This document shows, piece by piece, positions 17,718-26,473 of a stretch of DNA of 64,000 bases (positions are counted from its first letter, which is position 1; every line of letters begins with the position of its first letter). The notes below the pieces were generated by a model, which had not been told where the DNA came from, ran no database searches, and was given only the letters and a program-made list of their open reading frames with translations. The translations under genes and the position numbers were made by a program. This stretch comes from Oceanisphaera avium. GTDB lineage: Bacteria; Pseudomonadota; Gammaproteobacteria; Enterobacterales; Aeromonadaceae. The DNA is taken from contig NZ_CP021376.1 in the NCBI RefSeq assembly GCF_002157875.1, forward strand, positions 930,001-994,000, read 5' to 3'.

Positions 17718-19217
17718 TTAAGTAGCCACATTATTTAATTGAGCTTTAGCTTCAAAACGGCGCACAAAGTCTGCCATAACCAGCTCATAGAGCTTGTCTT
17801 TTAAAAATACATCCTCTACTCCATGATCAATATTAGGGTTATCGTTCACCTCAATGACCGCCACCTTTCCTTGGCCTTCTTTAATATCAACGCCATATAA
17901 GCCATCGCCAATGGCTTTTACCGCTTTTAAGGCCGCATTAAGCACATTAGCGGGCACCTCTGAGATTGGGAGCGTCATAAATCCGCCCGAGTCGGCACTT
18001 TTATCATTGTCATAATGGCGATAAATTTGCCAATGGCCTTGCACCATAAAATACTTACAGGCAAAAATAGGCTGGTGGTTAAGTACGCCAATACGCCAAT
18101 CAAATTCCGTAAAAAAATACTCTTGTGCTAATACCAGCGCCGAGGCATTACGCAGTATATTCAAGGTATCAGTTAAGGTAGTGCGATCCCCGACTTTATA
18201 AATGCCTTTTGAAAATGCGCCATCGGGTATTTTTAACACCAAGGGATAACCTAGCGCTTGCTCCAGCAAAGCCGGCGTGGCTTTGGCTTTAGGATCCACC
18301 ATCAGCGTTTTTGGCGTAGGCACTTTATGCAGCGCAAAGCTTTCTGCTAAAAACACTTTATTGGCACAGCGTAAAATAGAAGTAGGTGAGTCCATTACCA
18401 CCAAGCCTTGATGCTCGGCTTTTTGAGCAAAACGAAAGGTATGATGATCAATAGCCGTGGTTTCACGAATAAATAAGCCATCATATTGGGCTAAACGGGA
18501 AAAATCTTTGCGCGTAATCAGCTCCACATTCACCTTTAATCGCGCGCCCGCTTTCACAAATCTTGCTAAGGCACTGGCATCCGACGGCGGCAGTGCTTCG
18601 TTGGGATCAACCAGCATAGCTAAATCAAAACGAGAGTGTTTCATCGCTTTAGGTTTGCGCCATATCATGCGTGAGTAGGCTTGTAGTGCGTCAGCAAAGG
18701 GCGATTGCTGGGCCGTATTTAAGTCGCGTGGCGATAAACTGGTTAAGCCAACCAGCTCCCAACGGCTGCGCTTTTTAAAACTCAGCTCTAAAATCGGGCA
18801 AGGTAGACGCTCAAATAATTCACGACATAAGCTGTTAAGCGCAGGCTCTGTGCAGTGGCCAAAGTAACTTTTAAATTTAAGCGTTTTTTCAGGGTGGCTG
18901 TGTGCATACGCCGTTAACGCCTCTTCAATGCCCGCAAAGCCAAAAGCAAATATGGCAGGATGGCGCAAATTGTTTAAGGTGGCCACCGAGGGAATAACTT
19001 TGTGCCCGCGCGCTTCTGCTAACAGCGAGCAATAATAGCCATTAGATAAATATTTATTATTTTTACAAAGATTAATTACTCGGGTGCGAGAGTTAGGCTT
19101 GATAAGGACGCGATTTAAAAAGTCTTTAAAATCTATCACCTGCTCACTGGGGTAATAGGGTGCCCACACACTTAACTCATCTACTACTACCATTAGCTCC
19201 GCCATGCCGGTGTCCAT
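17718..19217 (-). CDS. RimK-like ATP-grasp ligase with N-terminal RLAN-type domain
   Basis: A 499-aa cytosolic protein. Residues about 1-200 resemble the RimK-like N-terminal (RLAN) domain (INLCKNNKYLSNGYYCSLLA). The C-terminal ATP-grasp fold has the lysine strand GYPLVLKIPDGAFSKGIYKV and the Mg-binding strand AVIEVNDNPNIDHGVED. ATP-grasp ligases join a carboxylate to an amine, often adding amino acids to a peptide or protein; the substrate is unknown. Divergent from a GNAT-C39 fusion with 122 bp between starts. The start could be ATG 19217 or the fifth codon (19205). Confidence 0.85.
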   Translation of the reverse strand: MDTGMAELMVVVDELSVWAPYYPSEQVIDFKDFLNRVLIKPNSRTRVINLCKNNKYLSNGYYCSLLAEARGHKVIPSVATLNNLRHPAIFAFGFAGIEEALTAYAHSHPEKTLKFKSYFGHCTEPALNSLCRELFERLPCPILELSFKKRSRWELVGLTSLSPRDLNTAQQSPFADALQAYSRMIWRKPKAMKHSRFDLAMLVDPNEALPPSDASALARFVKAGARLKVNVELITRKDFSRLAQYDGLFIRETTAIDHHTFRFAQKAEHQGLVVMDSPTSILRCANKVFLAESFALHKVPTPKTLMVDPKAKATPALLEQALGYPLVLKIPDGAFSKGIYKVGDRTTLTDTLNILRNASALVLAQEYFFTEFDWRIGVLNHQPIFACKYFMVQGHWQIYRHYDNDKSADSGGFMTLPISEVPANVLNAALKAVKAIGDGLYGVDIKEGQGKVAVIEVNDNPNIDHGVEDVFLKDKLYELVMADFVRRFEAKAQLNNVAT

Positions 19218-19339
19218 TTATTAGTTAGCGCCACTGTCGTGACTGTAGCGCTAAATTGTGTCAATGAGCGTGAAATATTCTCGCGGTCAGCCATAAATTA
19301 TCGTACCTTGAAGTATCTCCTGCCTGCTTTGGGTGTCTT

Positions 19340-20458
19340 ATGCAAACAGCCCAGATCCGCCCTGCTCTTAAAGCTGAACTTAATGCGCTTGTCGAACTTG
19401 AAAATGACTGTTTTACTCAAGATAAATTGAGCAAACGCAGCTTTCAGCGCTTTATCGAGCACCCCCAAGATAAGCTATTAGTGGCCGCACTCAATGAACG
19501 CTTACTGGGCTATATTTTAGTTCTTTTTCGGCGTAACACCTGCTTAGCCCGTATTTATTCGGTCGCGGTGTCACCCCAGGCACGAGGCTTAGGTTTAGGA
19601 CAGGCGCTTATTGAAGAGGCAGAATTAGCAGCTCAAGCTCAGGGCGCGGTGTTTATGCGCTTAGAAGTGCGGGCGGATAATATTTGGGCGCAAAACTTGT
19701 ACCAGCGTTTGGGCTATCGCCAGTTTGGGGTCTATCACAACTATTATGAAGACCGCCAAGTTGCACTGCGTTACCAAAAGCGCGTCCATCAGTACCATGC
19801 CGCCAGTGGCACCAAAGATGTGCCCTACTATCGCCAAACCACCGACTTTAGTTGTGGGCCCGCCTCTTTGATGATGGCGATAAGTGCGCTTGATCCTAGC
19901 TACCAACCTGAAATAGATGAAGAGCTGCAATTGTGGCGAGAAGCCACCACCATTTTTATGACCAGCGGCCATGGTGGTTGTGGCCCTCATGGCTTGGCAT
20001 TAGCCGCCTTTCGGCGTGCCTTTAAGGTGGCCGTCATTATTAACCAAACTTCACCGTTATTTGTAGACAGTGTGCGTACTGTAGAAAAAAAACAGATCTT
20101 AATACGCGTACATCGCCAGTTTTTAGCGCAACTGGCCAGCGCTAACATTGAACTTACCTACGATCATTTTACGCTAGAACAGCTCGAGCAAGGCCTTGCC
20201 CAAGGCGGGGTAGCTTTAGTACTGATCAGTACTTACCATTTAGATGGCCATAAAGCGCCCCATTGGATATTAGTGTGTGCCATCGACCAAGAGTTTGTTT
20301 ATATCCACGACCCGGATATCGATGAAGGAAGTGGCGAAAGTGCACTAGATAAGCAATACCTACCTATTGCTCGCCCCCGTTTTGACCGCCTAGCTAAATA
20401 CGGAAAACAAGGACTACGCACCTTAGTGTGGGTATTTAAAGGCGACGCAGGTGGCTAA
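19340..20458 (+). CDS. GNAT N-acetyltransferase fused to C39-like cysteine peptidase
   Basis: A 372-aa two-domain protein. Residues 1-150 are a GNAT fold with the acetyl-CoA loop VSPQARGLGLGQALIEEAEL and the RimI-like end NLYQRLGYRQFGVYHNYYED. Residues about 160-370 form a papain-like C39 domain: the Cys is in TTDFSCGPASLMMAISALDP and the His in HWILVCAIDQEFVYIHDPD. There is no signal peptide or ABC exporter part, so it is not a bacteriocin exporter. With the ATP-grasp neighbour it suggests a cytosolic system that ligates, acetylates and cleaves a peptide or protein; that role is inference. Confidence 0.85.
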   Translation: MQTAQIRPALKAELNALVELENDCFTQDKLSKRSFQRFIEHPQDKLLVAALNERLLGYILVLFRRNTCLARIYSVAVSPQARGLGLGQALIEEAELAAQAQGAVFMRLEVRADNIWAQNLYQRLGYRQFGVYHNYYEDRQVALRYQKRVHQYHAASGTKDVPYYRQTTDFSCGPASLMMAISALDPSYQPEIDEELQLWREATTIFMTSGHGGCGPHGLALAAFRRAFKVAVIINQTSPLFVDSVRTVEKKQILIRVHRQFLAQLASANIELTYDHFTLEQLEQGLAQGGVALVLISTYHLDGHKAPHWILVCAIDQEFVYIHDPDIDEGSGESALDKQYLPIARPRFDRLAKYGKQGLRTLVWVFKGDAGG

Positions 20459-20656
20459 AAATAAGAAAAATAGCGCAGTAATTTGATGTTTTCTGTTAAA
20501 AACTGGCCATCACGGTCAGCTTCTGTCGGCAACGATTGCTCACAAAACAATCAAAATAGAGTGCTGACTCTAATAATATCAATCACTTAAATTAAATGTG
20601 CACAAAGTTGACACACTTTGTCACCAGATTCGTCTTTCTTTGCGCTCGAGATTTCG

Positions 20657-20662
20657 TATAGT
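20657..20662 (+). promoter_or_regulatory. Likely -10 element of first glycine-zipper gene
   Basis: TATAGT followed by GA lies 33 bp before the ATG. The same GTATAGTGA occurs 31 bp before the second paralogue, so the promoter core seems to have been duplicated with the gene. No clear -35 match. Confidence 0.4.
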
Positions 20663-20695
20663 GATCTCAAGTTACACAGCCGAGAGACTGTCATT

Positions 20696-21289
20696 ATGAA
20701 AAAATATCTTATTAGCTTTGCATTATTACCCGCCCTATTAACCACCACTCCTGTCATGGCGGGTGAGGATCTTAAAACGATTCTAGGTGGTGGCGCGGGT
20801 GGTGCAGCGGGCGCCCTAGTGGGTCGACAAATGGGCGGCGACACCGGAGCCTTAATTGGTGCGGCCATTGGCGGTGCTGCAGGTGGCGGTGCCACGGCAC
20901 ACAGAGGTAATAAAAATGAAGCCGCACTCGGCGGTGCCGTGGGCGCCATTGGTGGCGCTGCCCTGGGTAAAGAAGCCGGTGGTCATAACGGTCAGCTTAT
21001 TGGTGCAGGTGTAGGCGGCGGTGCTGGCTCTGCCTTAGGAGCGCGCACTGGTAATGGTCATGACCGCCATGTCGATAATAATTACTATCGTGATCACGAC
21101 CGTTACTATGACGATCGCAACATTAGTAAGTACGAGTACAAACGCCGTAAAGCTGAGCGCAAACATTACCAAAACATGCGCAAGCAAGAAATTAAACACC
21201 AACAGCGTATGCGAAAGCAAGAGCACAAACGTCGCCAACAAGCCCATAAAAACTGGGTAAAGCGCCAAGAAAGACGCTATGACTATTAA
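20696..21289 (+). CDS. Glycine-zipper envelope protein, paralogue 1
   Basis: A 197-aa exported protein: signal peptide (MKKYLISFALLPALL to MAGED), then a glycine-zipper region built of GGGAGGAAGALVGRQMGGD, IGAAIGGAAGGG and GGAVGAIGGAALGKEAGG repeats that can span or insert in a membrane. The C-terminal 60 residues are very different: rich in Arg, Lys, His, Gln and Tyr, and likely helical. Start chosen at ATG 20696 before the signal peptide. The neighbouring paralogue shares the first 130 residues but lacks this basic tail. Function unknown; related proteins are annotated as Gly-zipper/YMGG outer-envelope proteins. Confidence 0.75.
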   Translation: MKKYLISFALLPALLTTTPVMAGEDLKTILGGGAGGAAGALVGRQMGGDTGALIGAAIGGAAGGGATAHRGNKNEAALGGAVGAIGGAALGKEAGGHNGQLIGAGVGGGAGSALGARTGNGHDRHVDNNYYRDHDRYYDDRNISKYEYKRRKAERKHYQNMRKQEIKHQQRMRKQEHKRRQQAHKNWVKRQERRYDY

Positions 21290-21454
21290 GCTAAATATGG
21301 CGTAGTTTTACATGAGTAAACCAGACACCGAGTGTCGGTATAAATAAATGATTACAACTAAATAAAAACAAAAACGTTATAAAAATTAGATAAATAAAAA
21401 TAACGTAACCTATTAATAAATGGAGTAGCTCGCTCTCCCTATACCAGCACTTTG

Positions 21455-21460
21455 TATAGT
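21455..21460 (+). promoter_or_regulatory. Likely -10 element of second glycine-zipper gene
   Basis: TATAGT+GA, 31 bp before the ATG, in the same context as at 20657. Confidence 0.4.
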
Positions 21461-21491
21461 GAGAGCAGCTAAACAGCCTAAGAGAGATTCA

Positions 21492-21947
21492 ATGATGTTA
21501 AATAAAAAAATAATCAGCTTTGGCTTATTACCTTTTATTCTGGCCACTACCCCAGTGTTTGCCGGTGAAGATTTAAACACCATTTTAGGTGGCGGTGCAG
21601 GCGGGGCGGCTGGCGCTTTAATTGGTCGCCAAATGGGCGGTGATACCGGCGCCTTAGTAGGGGCGGCCTTAGGCGGCGCAGCTGGCGGCAGTGTTACCGC
21701 GCACCGCGGTAATAAAAACGAAGCCGCCCTGGGTGGTGCCGTGGGTGCACTAGGTGGCGCAGCCTTGGGTAAAGAAGTGGGCGGGCACACCGGCCAGCTC
21801 ATTGGCGCAGGGGTTGGCGGTGGCGGCGGGGCAGCGGTTGGCGCACGCACCGGTAATCGCTATGACGACCGCCGTTATGATAACGACCGCTATTATGACA
21901 ATCGTTATAACAAGCGCTACAAAAACCGTCACTGGAGCAAGTATTAA
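21492..21947 (+). CDS. Glycine-zipper envelope protein, paralogue 2
   Basis: A 151-aa tandem paralogue of the preceding gene. It keeps the signal peptide (FGLLPFILATTPVFAGED) and the zipper core (LGGGAGGAAGALIGRQMGGD, AHRGNKNEAALGGAVGALGG), but after RTGNRYDD ends with a short Tyr/Arg/Asp-rich tail instead of the long basic helix. ATG 21492 or the next codon ATG 21495 could start it. Followed by a strong terminator at 21979. Confidence 0.73.
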   Translation: MMLNKKIISFGLLPFILATTPVFAGEDLNTILGGGAGGAAGALIGRQMGGDTGALVGAALGGAAGGSVTAHRGNKNEAALGGAVGALGGAALGKEVGGHTGQLIGAGVGGGGGAAVGARTGNRYDDRRYDNDRYYDNRYNKRYKNRHWSKY

Positions 21948-21978
21948 ACGCCTAAGTTAATCTCCACTACTGCTTTTT

Positions 21979-22014
21979 AAAAGCCCACTGCCCTCACCTG
22001 GCGTGGGCTTTTTT
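21979..22014 (+). terminator. Rho-independent terminator
   Basis: AAAAGCCCAC pairs with GTGGGCTTTT across a 14-nt loop and runs into a T-tract. Confidence 0.85.
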
Positions 22015-22224
22015 AATGGTTAACACCCCTAAGATTGTTTTGAAAAACGCTCAGCAATAAAGGCTTAAATACCCCATCCCGCTTGACCAATAAAGATAGA
22101 TAGTAAGCTGCGCTACTAATAGCAGAGCACATAATAAGAGGCGCGAATTAGAAAGAGCTTACGCTTATCTGCAGTTCTGCTGACTAATATGGCGATTTAA
22201 AATACTCATCTTTTACCTACCCAT

Positions 22225-22262
22225 AAAAAAAGTGGCGATCTGCTGTTACATCTCGCCACTTT
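22225..22262 (-). terminator. Rho-independent terminator of DUF5610 gene
   Basis: On the minus strand a 10-bp stem (AAAGTGGCGA and complement, 22229-22238 with 22253-22262) is followed by seven T, about 30 bp past the stop at 22293. Confidence 0.8.
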
Positions 22263-22292
22263 CATAAAGTACGCTCACTTATTGCTAATACA

Positions 22293-22892
22293 CTAAGCGT
22301 CGCCTTGCTCTGGCGCCTTACCTAATTTAGCTTCACGAAACGCTTCTAGCTTGTCGGTAATCAAACTGCGCGTAGCTTCGGCATTATCTTTAATACTGCC
22401 ATCAAACACTTTTAAGCCATCCAGTACTTTTACCGCCTCACCATAGCCTTTATCAATCGACTTAGTGATGATAGATAAGAATTTTTCTACCTGCTCTTCT
22501 TCTGGCATTTTGGAGTTTTGCTTTTGAAAGGTTTCAAAAAAGCCAAGCGCACCGTCGACTATTCTCCCAGCCGTGTTTTCTGGTGACCAGTAATCTTCTG
22601 CCTGGCCGGCCATTTTTTCAGCGGTTACCGCATGCTCAACGCCCAGCTCCTTATTAATGGTATCCATGATCTCGGTATAGAGAATGTTCATGGCCTTATC
22701 ATCGCCTTGTTTAACGCCACCAAACATGGCTTCTACTATGCTTTGATTGGCGCGCGCCTTAAGCTCGGTACGCGATGCGCTAAATTCTTCTGACTTTACT
22801 GGCGATGGCGCTTTTTCATGTTGCTTAACTTGCTGAGCATCAGCTCGGCTAGTCCGTTGAGCTTGATGATTGGAAATGGGAGGGACCGACAT
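22293..22892 (-). CDS. DUF5610-type protein of unknown function
   Basis: A 199-aa hydrophilic protein without signal peptide or membrane segment. The N-terminal 60 residues are low complexity (Gln, Lys, Ser); the remainder is helical and contains AGQAEDYWSPENTAGRIVDG, a block I associate with DUF5610 proteins. AGGAG precedes ATG 22892. It is a single gene between two terminators. No function is known to me. Confidence 0.6.
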   Translation of the reverse strand: MSVPPISNHQAQRTSRADAQQVKQHEKAPSPVKSEEFSASRTELKARANQSIVEAMFGGVKQGDDKAMNILYTEIMDTINKELGVEHAVTAEKMAGQAEDYWSPENTAGRIVDGALGFFETFQKQNSKMPEEEQVEKFLSIITKSIDKGYGEAVKVLDGLKVFDGSIKDNAEATRSLITDKLEAFREAKLGKAPEQGDA

Positions 22893-23078
22893 AGTTTAAC
22901 TCCTCTTTTTATTTGCATTATGATGGCTGCTATCACACCAGCCTGCACCATTGTTAGCAAGCTTACAGCTGCCCTTATTAGGCTATCGGCAGTAAGCATC
23001 ACTTTCTTAACCACAATTATTCACAGATGTTAGGCTAGAGGAGCGGTTTTTTATTTCGCCTATCAATAAGGAGCGCCA

Positions 23079-24128
23079 ATGCAATATAGAACCTTAGGTA
23101 ATACAGACTTAAAGGTAAGCCTCATTGGCTTAGGGACTATGACGTGGGGTGAACAAAATACTGAAGCCCAAGCGCACGCTCAGCTCGACTTAGCTCTGGA
23201 TCATGGCATTAACTTTATTGACACTGCAGAGATGTATCCCATCCCCCCCCACCAGCATACCCAAGGTGAGACCGAGCGCATATTGGGGCGTTGGTTACAA
23301 AAACAGCCTAAGCGCGAGCAGCTTATTATTGCCAGTAAAGCAGTGGGGCCGTCTCGGGATCCGGTGCGCCCTTCGTATTTTAGGCAAGGGCAAGCTAAGT
23401 TGGATCGCGCTAATTTAATCCAAGCCGTAGACGATAGCCTGCGCCGTTTACAAACCGATTATATTGACTTGTACCAAATGCATTGGCCCGATCGCAGCGC
23501 CAACTACTTTGGCCAATTAGGGCTAACTGAGCTGCCCGAAGAGCAGACGGTGCCCATTATTGAGACGCTACAAGCACTGGATGAGCTAGTGGCCAGTGGC
23601 AAAATTCGCCACATTGGCGTGTCTAACGAAACCCCCTGGGGGCTGCATCAGTACTTAAGCTTGGCCAAGCAAGAAAATTTAACGCGCATTGCCACTATTC
23701 AAAACCCTTATAGCTTACTTAATCGCAGCTTTGAGGTAGGTTTGTCTGAGTTTTGCTTACGTGAGCAGATAAGTTTATTGGCCTATTCGCCGCTGGCCAT
23801 GGGTATGCTCACGGGCAAATATAATCAGGGTGCGCGCCCAGATAACGCTCGCTTAAGTATTTACCCCCGTTTTAAGCGCTACCTTAATCCCCAAGCGCAA
23901 GCGGCCAGCGAAGCTTATACCGCCTTGGCGCACGAGCATGGTGTTAGCCCAAGCCTGCTGGCGCTGGCTTTTGTTAATACCCGCCCTTTTGTCGCCAGTA
24001 ATTTAATTGGCGCAACTAACCTAAATCAGCTTAAAGAAAATATCGACAGCGCCAAGCTCACGCTTAGCCCTATTTTACAAAGCGCCATTGAAGCCATTCA
24101 CCAAACCATACCCAATCCTGCGGTATAA
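23079..24128 (+). CDS. tas: NADP-dependent aldo-keto reductase, Tas-type
   Basis: A 349-aa TIM-barrel reductase that reduces aldehydes or ketones with NADPH. It starts MQYRTLGNTDLKVSLIGLGT and continues TWGEQNTEAQAHAQLDLALD, FIDTAEMYPIPP, TDYIDLYQMHWPDRSANYFG and FRHIGVSNET-like IRHIGVSNETPWG, matching E. coli Tas in length and order. The catalytic Asp, Tyr, Lys and His (DTAEMY, ASKAVG, QMHWPD) are present. A run of eight C at 23243-23250 is in frame here, so not every long C run in the window is miscalled. Ends in a perfect bidirectional terminator. Confidence 0.87.
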   Translation: MQYRTLGNTDLKVSLIGLGTMTWGEQNTEAQAHAQLDLALDHGINFIDTAEMYPIPPHQHTQGETERILGRWLQKQPKREQLIIASKAVGPSRDPVRPSYFRQGQAKLDRANLIQAVDDSLRRLQTDYIDLYQMHWPDRSANYFGQLGLTELPEEQTVPIIETLQALDELVASGKIRHIGVSNETPWGLHQYLSLAKQENLTRIATIQNPYSLLNRSFEVGLSEFCLREQISLLAYSPLAMGMLTGKYNQGARPDNARLSIYPRFKRYLNPQAQAASEAYTALAHEHGVSPSLLALAFVNTRPFVASNLIGATNLNQLKENIDSAKLTLSPILQSAIEAIHQTIPNPAV

Positions 24129-24130
24129 CC

Positions 24131-24160
24131 ATTACTAGGCTGCCAAGGCAGCCTAGTAAT
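24131..24160. terminator. Perfect palindromic bidirectional terminator
   Basis: ATTACTAGGCTGCC, a two-base loop and the exact complement form a 14-bp stem between convergent tas and the gene ending at 24176. Confidence 0.85.
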
Positions 24161-24175
24161 TAAGCATTCAAAACA

Positions 24176-24460
24176 TTAAGACGTTTGATTAGCTAGGTCG
24201 CGCAGATAGGTCACGGCTAAACAATATTGCTCTAGTTTATCTTTACAGCGAAACTGATTAAAAAACTTGCCTCTAGGCAGCGTTTCTTGGGCGGAAACTA
24301 ATTGATTTAACCACACATCGCGCGGTTTCATATGAGTGGGAATAGGCCCCAAATCGCGGCTAAGCTGTAGCGATAAATCAGCAATTCGCCCGCGCAGCTT
24401 GCTCGAAGAGCGCAAGAGTTCATCGGTATGGGTAGGCTGAGTGCTTGCATCTTGTGGCAT
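24176..24460 (-). CDS. Small hypothetical protein next to CRISPR array
   Basis: A 94-aa soluble protein, mostly helical, with IADLSLQLSRDLGPIPTHMK and CKDKLEQYCLAVTYLRDLAN. Start at 24460 is preferred as GAGG lies six bases upstream; another ATG five codons earlier overlaps that site. It lies 116 bp from the leader-distal end of the CRISPR array. I do not recognise the family; no link with Cas function is visible. Confidence 0.55.
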   Translation of the reverse strand: MPQDASTQPTHTDELLRSSSKLRGRIADLSLQLSRDLGPIPTHMKPRDVWLNQLVSAQETLPRGKFFNQFRCKDKLEQYCLAVTYLRDLANQTS

Positions 24461-24576
24461 ATTATTCCTCATCATAAGTGAAAAAGTGAATATTACAGCT
24501 CATTAAGATTAGCCCGCGGCCCTAATAGAAGCGAGCCTATTTCCCCTTCCTCCTCTCTTATTGCGACAGTAACAGT

Positions 24577-26345
24577 AAATAAAACCACCTGGGTGGTGGT
24601 GAAGACCACCTTGCCACCAATCCGCCACCCTGCTCATTTCTAAGCCGCCTGTGTGGCGGTGAAGAAAGGTCTTCGTTTTGTTGCTCAGCCTCTTGATTTC
24701 TAAGCCGCCTGTGTGGCGGTGAAGCCCGAGCGCTAACCGTTTCGGCGCAAAAATCATTTCTAAGCCGCCTGTGTGGCGGTGAAGCAAACAACGATGAATA
24801 ATATTTTTTTCGTATTTTTCTAAGCCGCCTGTGTGGCGGTGAAGTGCAAGCCGGTGCACTTACCCTCTGAGGTGACTTTCTAAGCCGCCTGTGTGGCGGT
24901 GAAGCGGATCCATGTTCTGCACTTCGGCTTCGGTAATTTCTAAGCCGCCTGTGTGGCGGTGAAGCGATTTCCGCCATCTGGTCGTCTACGCACTCATTTC
25001 TAAGCCGCCTGTGTGGCGGTGAAGCAGTATTTACGCGCTTATGCTCGTTCTGCTGCTTTCTAAGCCGCCTGTGTGGCGGTGAAGAGTATCTGCCGGAATA
25101 TCAGGCCTACATTGATTTTCTAAGCCGCCTGTGTGGCGGTGAAGCCTCAACCAGACAAATGTTTACCGCTTGGGTGTTTCTAAGCCGCCTGTGTGGCGGT
25201 GAAGGCGCTGTTAATCTGCATTAAGCCCATATCAACTTTCTAAGCCGCCTGTGTGGCGGTGAAGTCTAAATAATTACAGAGTTGCTAGCTCTTCACTTTC
25301 TAAGCCGCCTGTGTGGCGGTGAAGTTACATCGAAGGCAAGTTGCAAACCCGTAAGTTTTCTAAGCCGCCTGTGTGGCGGTGAAGCTCCAATAAAAAAAGA
25401 AACAATGGATATGACCTTTCTAAGCCGCCTGTGTGGCGGTGAAGATAGCCATATCAAAATGCACTTTTTCATTATCTTTCTAAGCCGCCTGTGTGGCGGT
25501 GAAGGCCAACACGGGCCGTAAAGTAGAGTGTGGCACTTTCTAAGCCGCCTGTGTGGCGGTGAAGTCAATACTGGCACTATCATCAACATCATTAGCTTTC
25601 TAAGCCGCCTGTGTGGCGGTGAAGGAGGCCGAAGCTGAGTTAAAGCGGCGGTTAGATTTCTAAGCCGCCTGTGTGGCGGTGAAGTTACCGAAAGACCAGA
25701 GGCCAAAACCCTCAACTTTCTAAGCCGCCTGTGTGGCGGTGAAGGGGGGTTAGTCCTTGAGTACTCTTGGATTGTCTTTCTAAGCCGCCTGTGTGGCGGT
25801 GAAGAACGTAAATTTAGCGCGTTGCCGTTTGTACAATTTCTAAGCCGCCTGTGTGGCGGTGAAGCTTTAACCAAAAAACCTACGGTGCCCGCGTGTTTTC
25901 TAAGCCGCCTGTGTGGCGGTGAAGACTCACACATCAACAGGTTTTGATATTCATCATTTCTAAGCCGCCTGTGTGGCGGTGAAGTAAAAGTCATCGCTGC
26001 CGTGAGCACGTTTTAATTTCTAAGCCGCCTGTGTGGCGGTGAAGAAGACAGGTGAGCGCGTCAACTGGAAGGCCGAATTTCTAAGCCGCCTGTGTGGCGG
26101 TGAAGGAATTGAGCTTAGAACTGATTCTCTTTCATGATTTCTAAGCCGCCTGTGTGGCGGTGAAGAGTGTTTTTTCTAAAAACATGAGCGAAGCAAATTT
26201 CTAAGCCGCCTGTGTGGCGGTGAAGGTGAAAATCGAAAGCCGAGCCGACACTTTTAATTTCTAAGCCGCCTGTGTGGCGGTGAAGCCTTGGGCGTCACCG
26301 AAGGGCAATCACTGGGCTTTCTAAGCCGCCTGTGTGGCGGTGAAG
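24577..26345 (-). CRISPR. Type I-F CRISPR array, 30 repeats and 29 spacers
   Basis: Repeats are 28 bp. On the minus strand each reads CTTCACCGCCACACAGGCGG followed by CTTAGAAA, a type I-F form with a five-base-pair stem and the 8-nt handle CUUAGAAA. Spacers are 32 bp except one of 33 bp (26045-26077). Twenty-nine repeats appear identical; the leftmost, at 24577-24604, is degenerate (nine or so changes), as expected for the leader-distal end. So the leader is at the right, between the array and csy4, and transcription runs leftward like the cas genes. All spacers are distinct by eye and none was seen to match elsewhere in this window. Confidence 0.98.
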
Positions 26346-26473
26346 AGTAGATTTATAACATAAAAAATAGTTACAACAAAGGCTTAGCTAAGAATACGAG
26401 AAAATACCCTTATTTTACGCTCTGCTGTAACTATCTGTTTTAAATGTATATTTTTAAAGGGCTTATTTTTAGG
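26346..26473 (-). promoter_or_regulatory. CRISPR leader with likely promoter
   Basis: An AT-rich 128-bp stretch without an ORF between the csy4 stop and the first repeat. On the minus strand TTGTTG (26374-26379), 16 bp, then TATAAA (26352-26357) could be a promoter with its start near the first repeat. No IHF site was recognised by eye. Confidence 0.6.

Noticed and set aside
20587..21850. Proline/alanine-rich open frames opposite the two glycine-zipper genes
   Set aside because: They are antisense shadows of Gly/Ala-rich coding DNA, with no ribosome site.
24509..26009. Long open frames with repeated SPPHRRLRN or FLSRLCGGE units across the CRISPR array
   Set aside because: They are in-frame translations of the 28-bp repeats plus 32-bp spacers (60-bp period divides by three), not genes.
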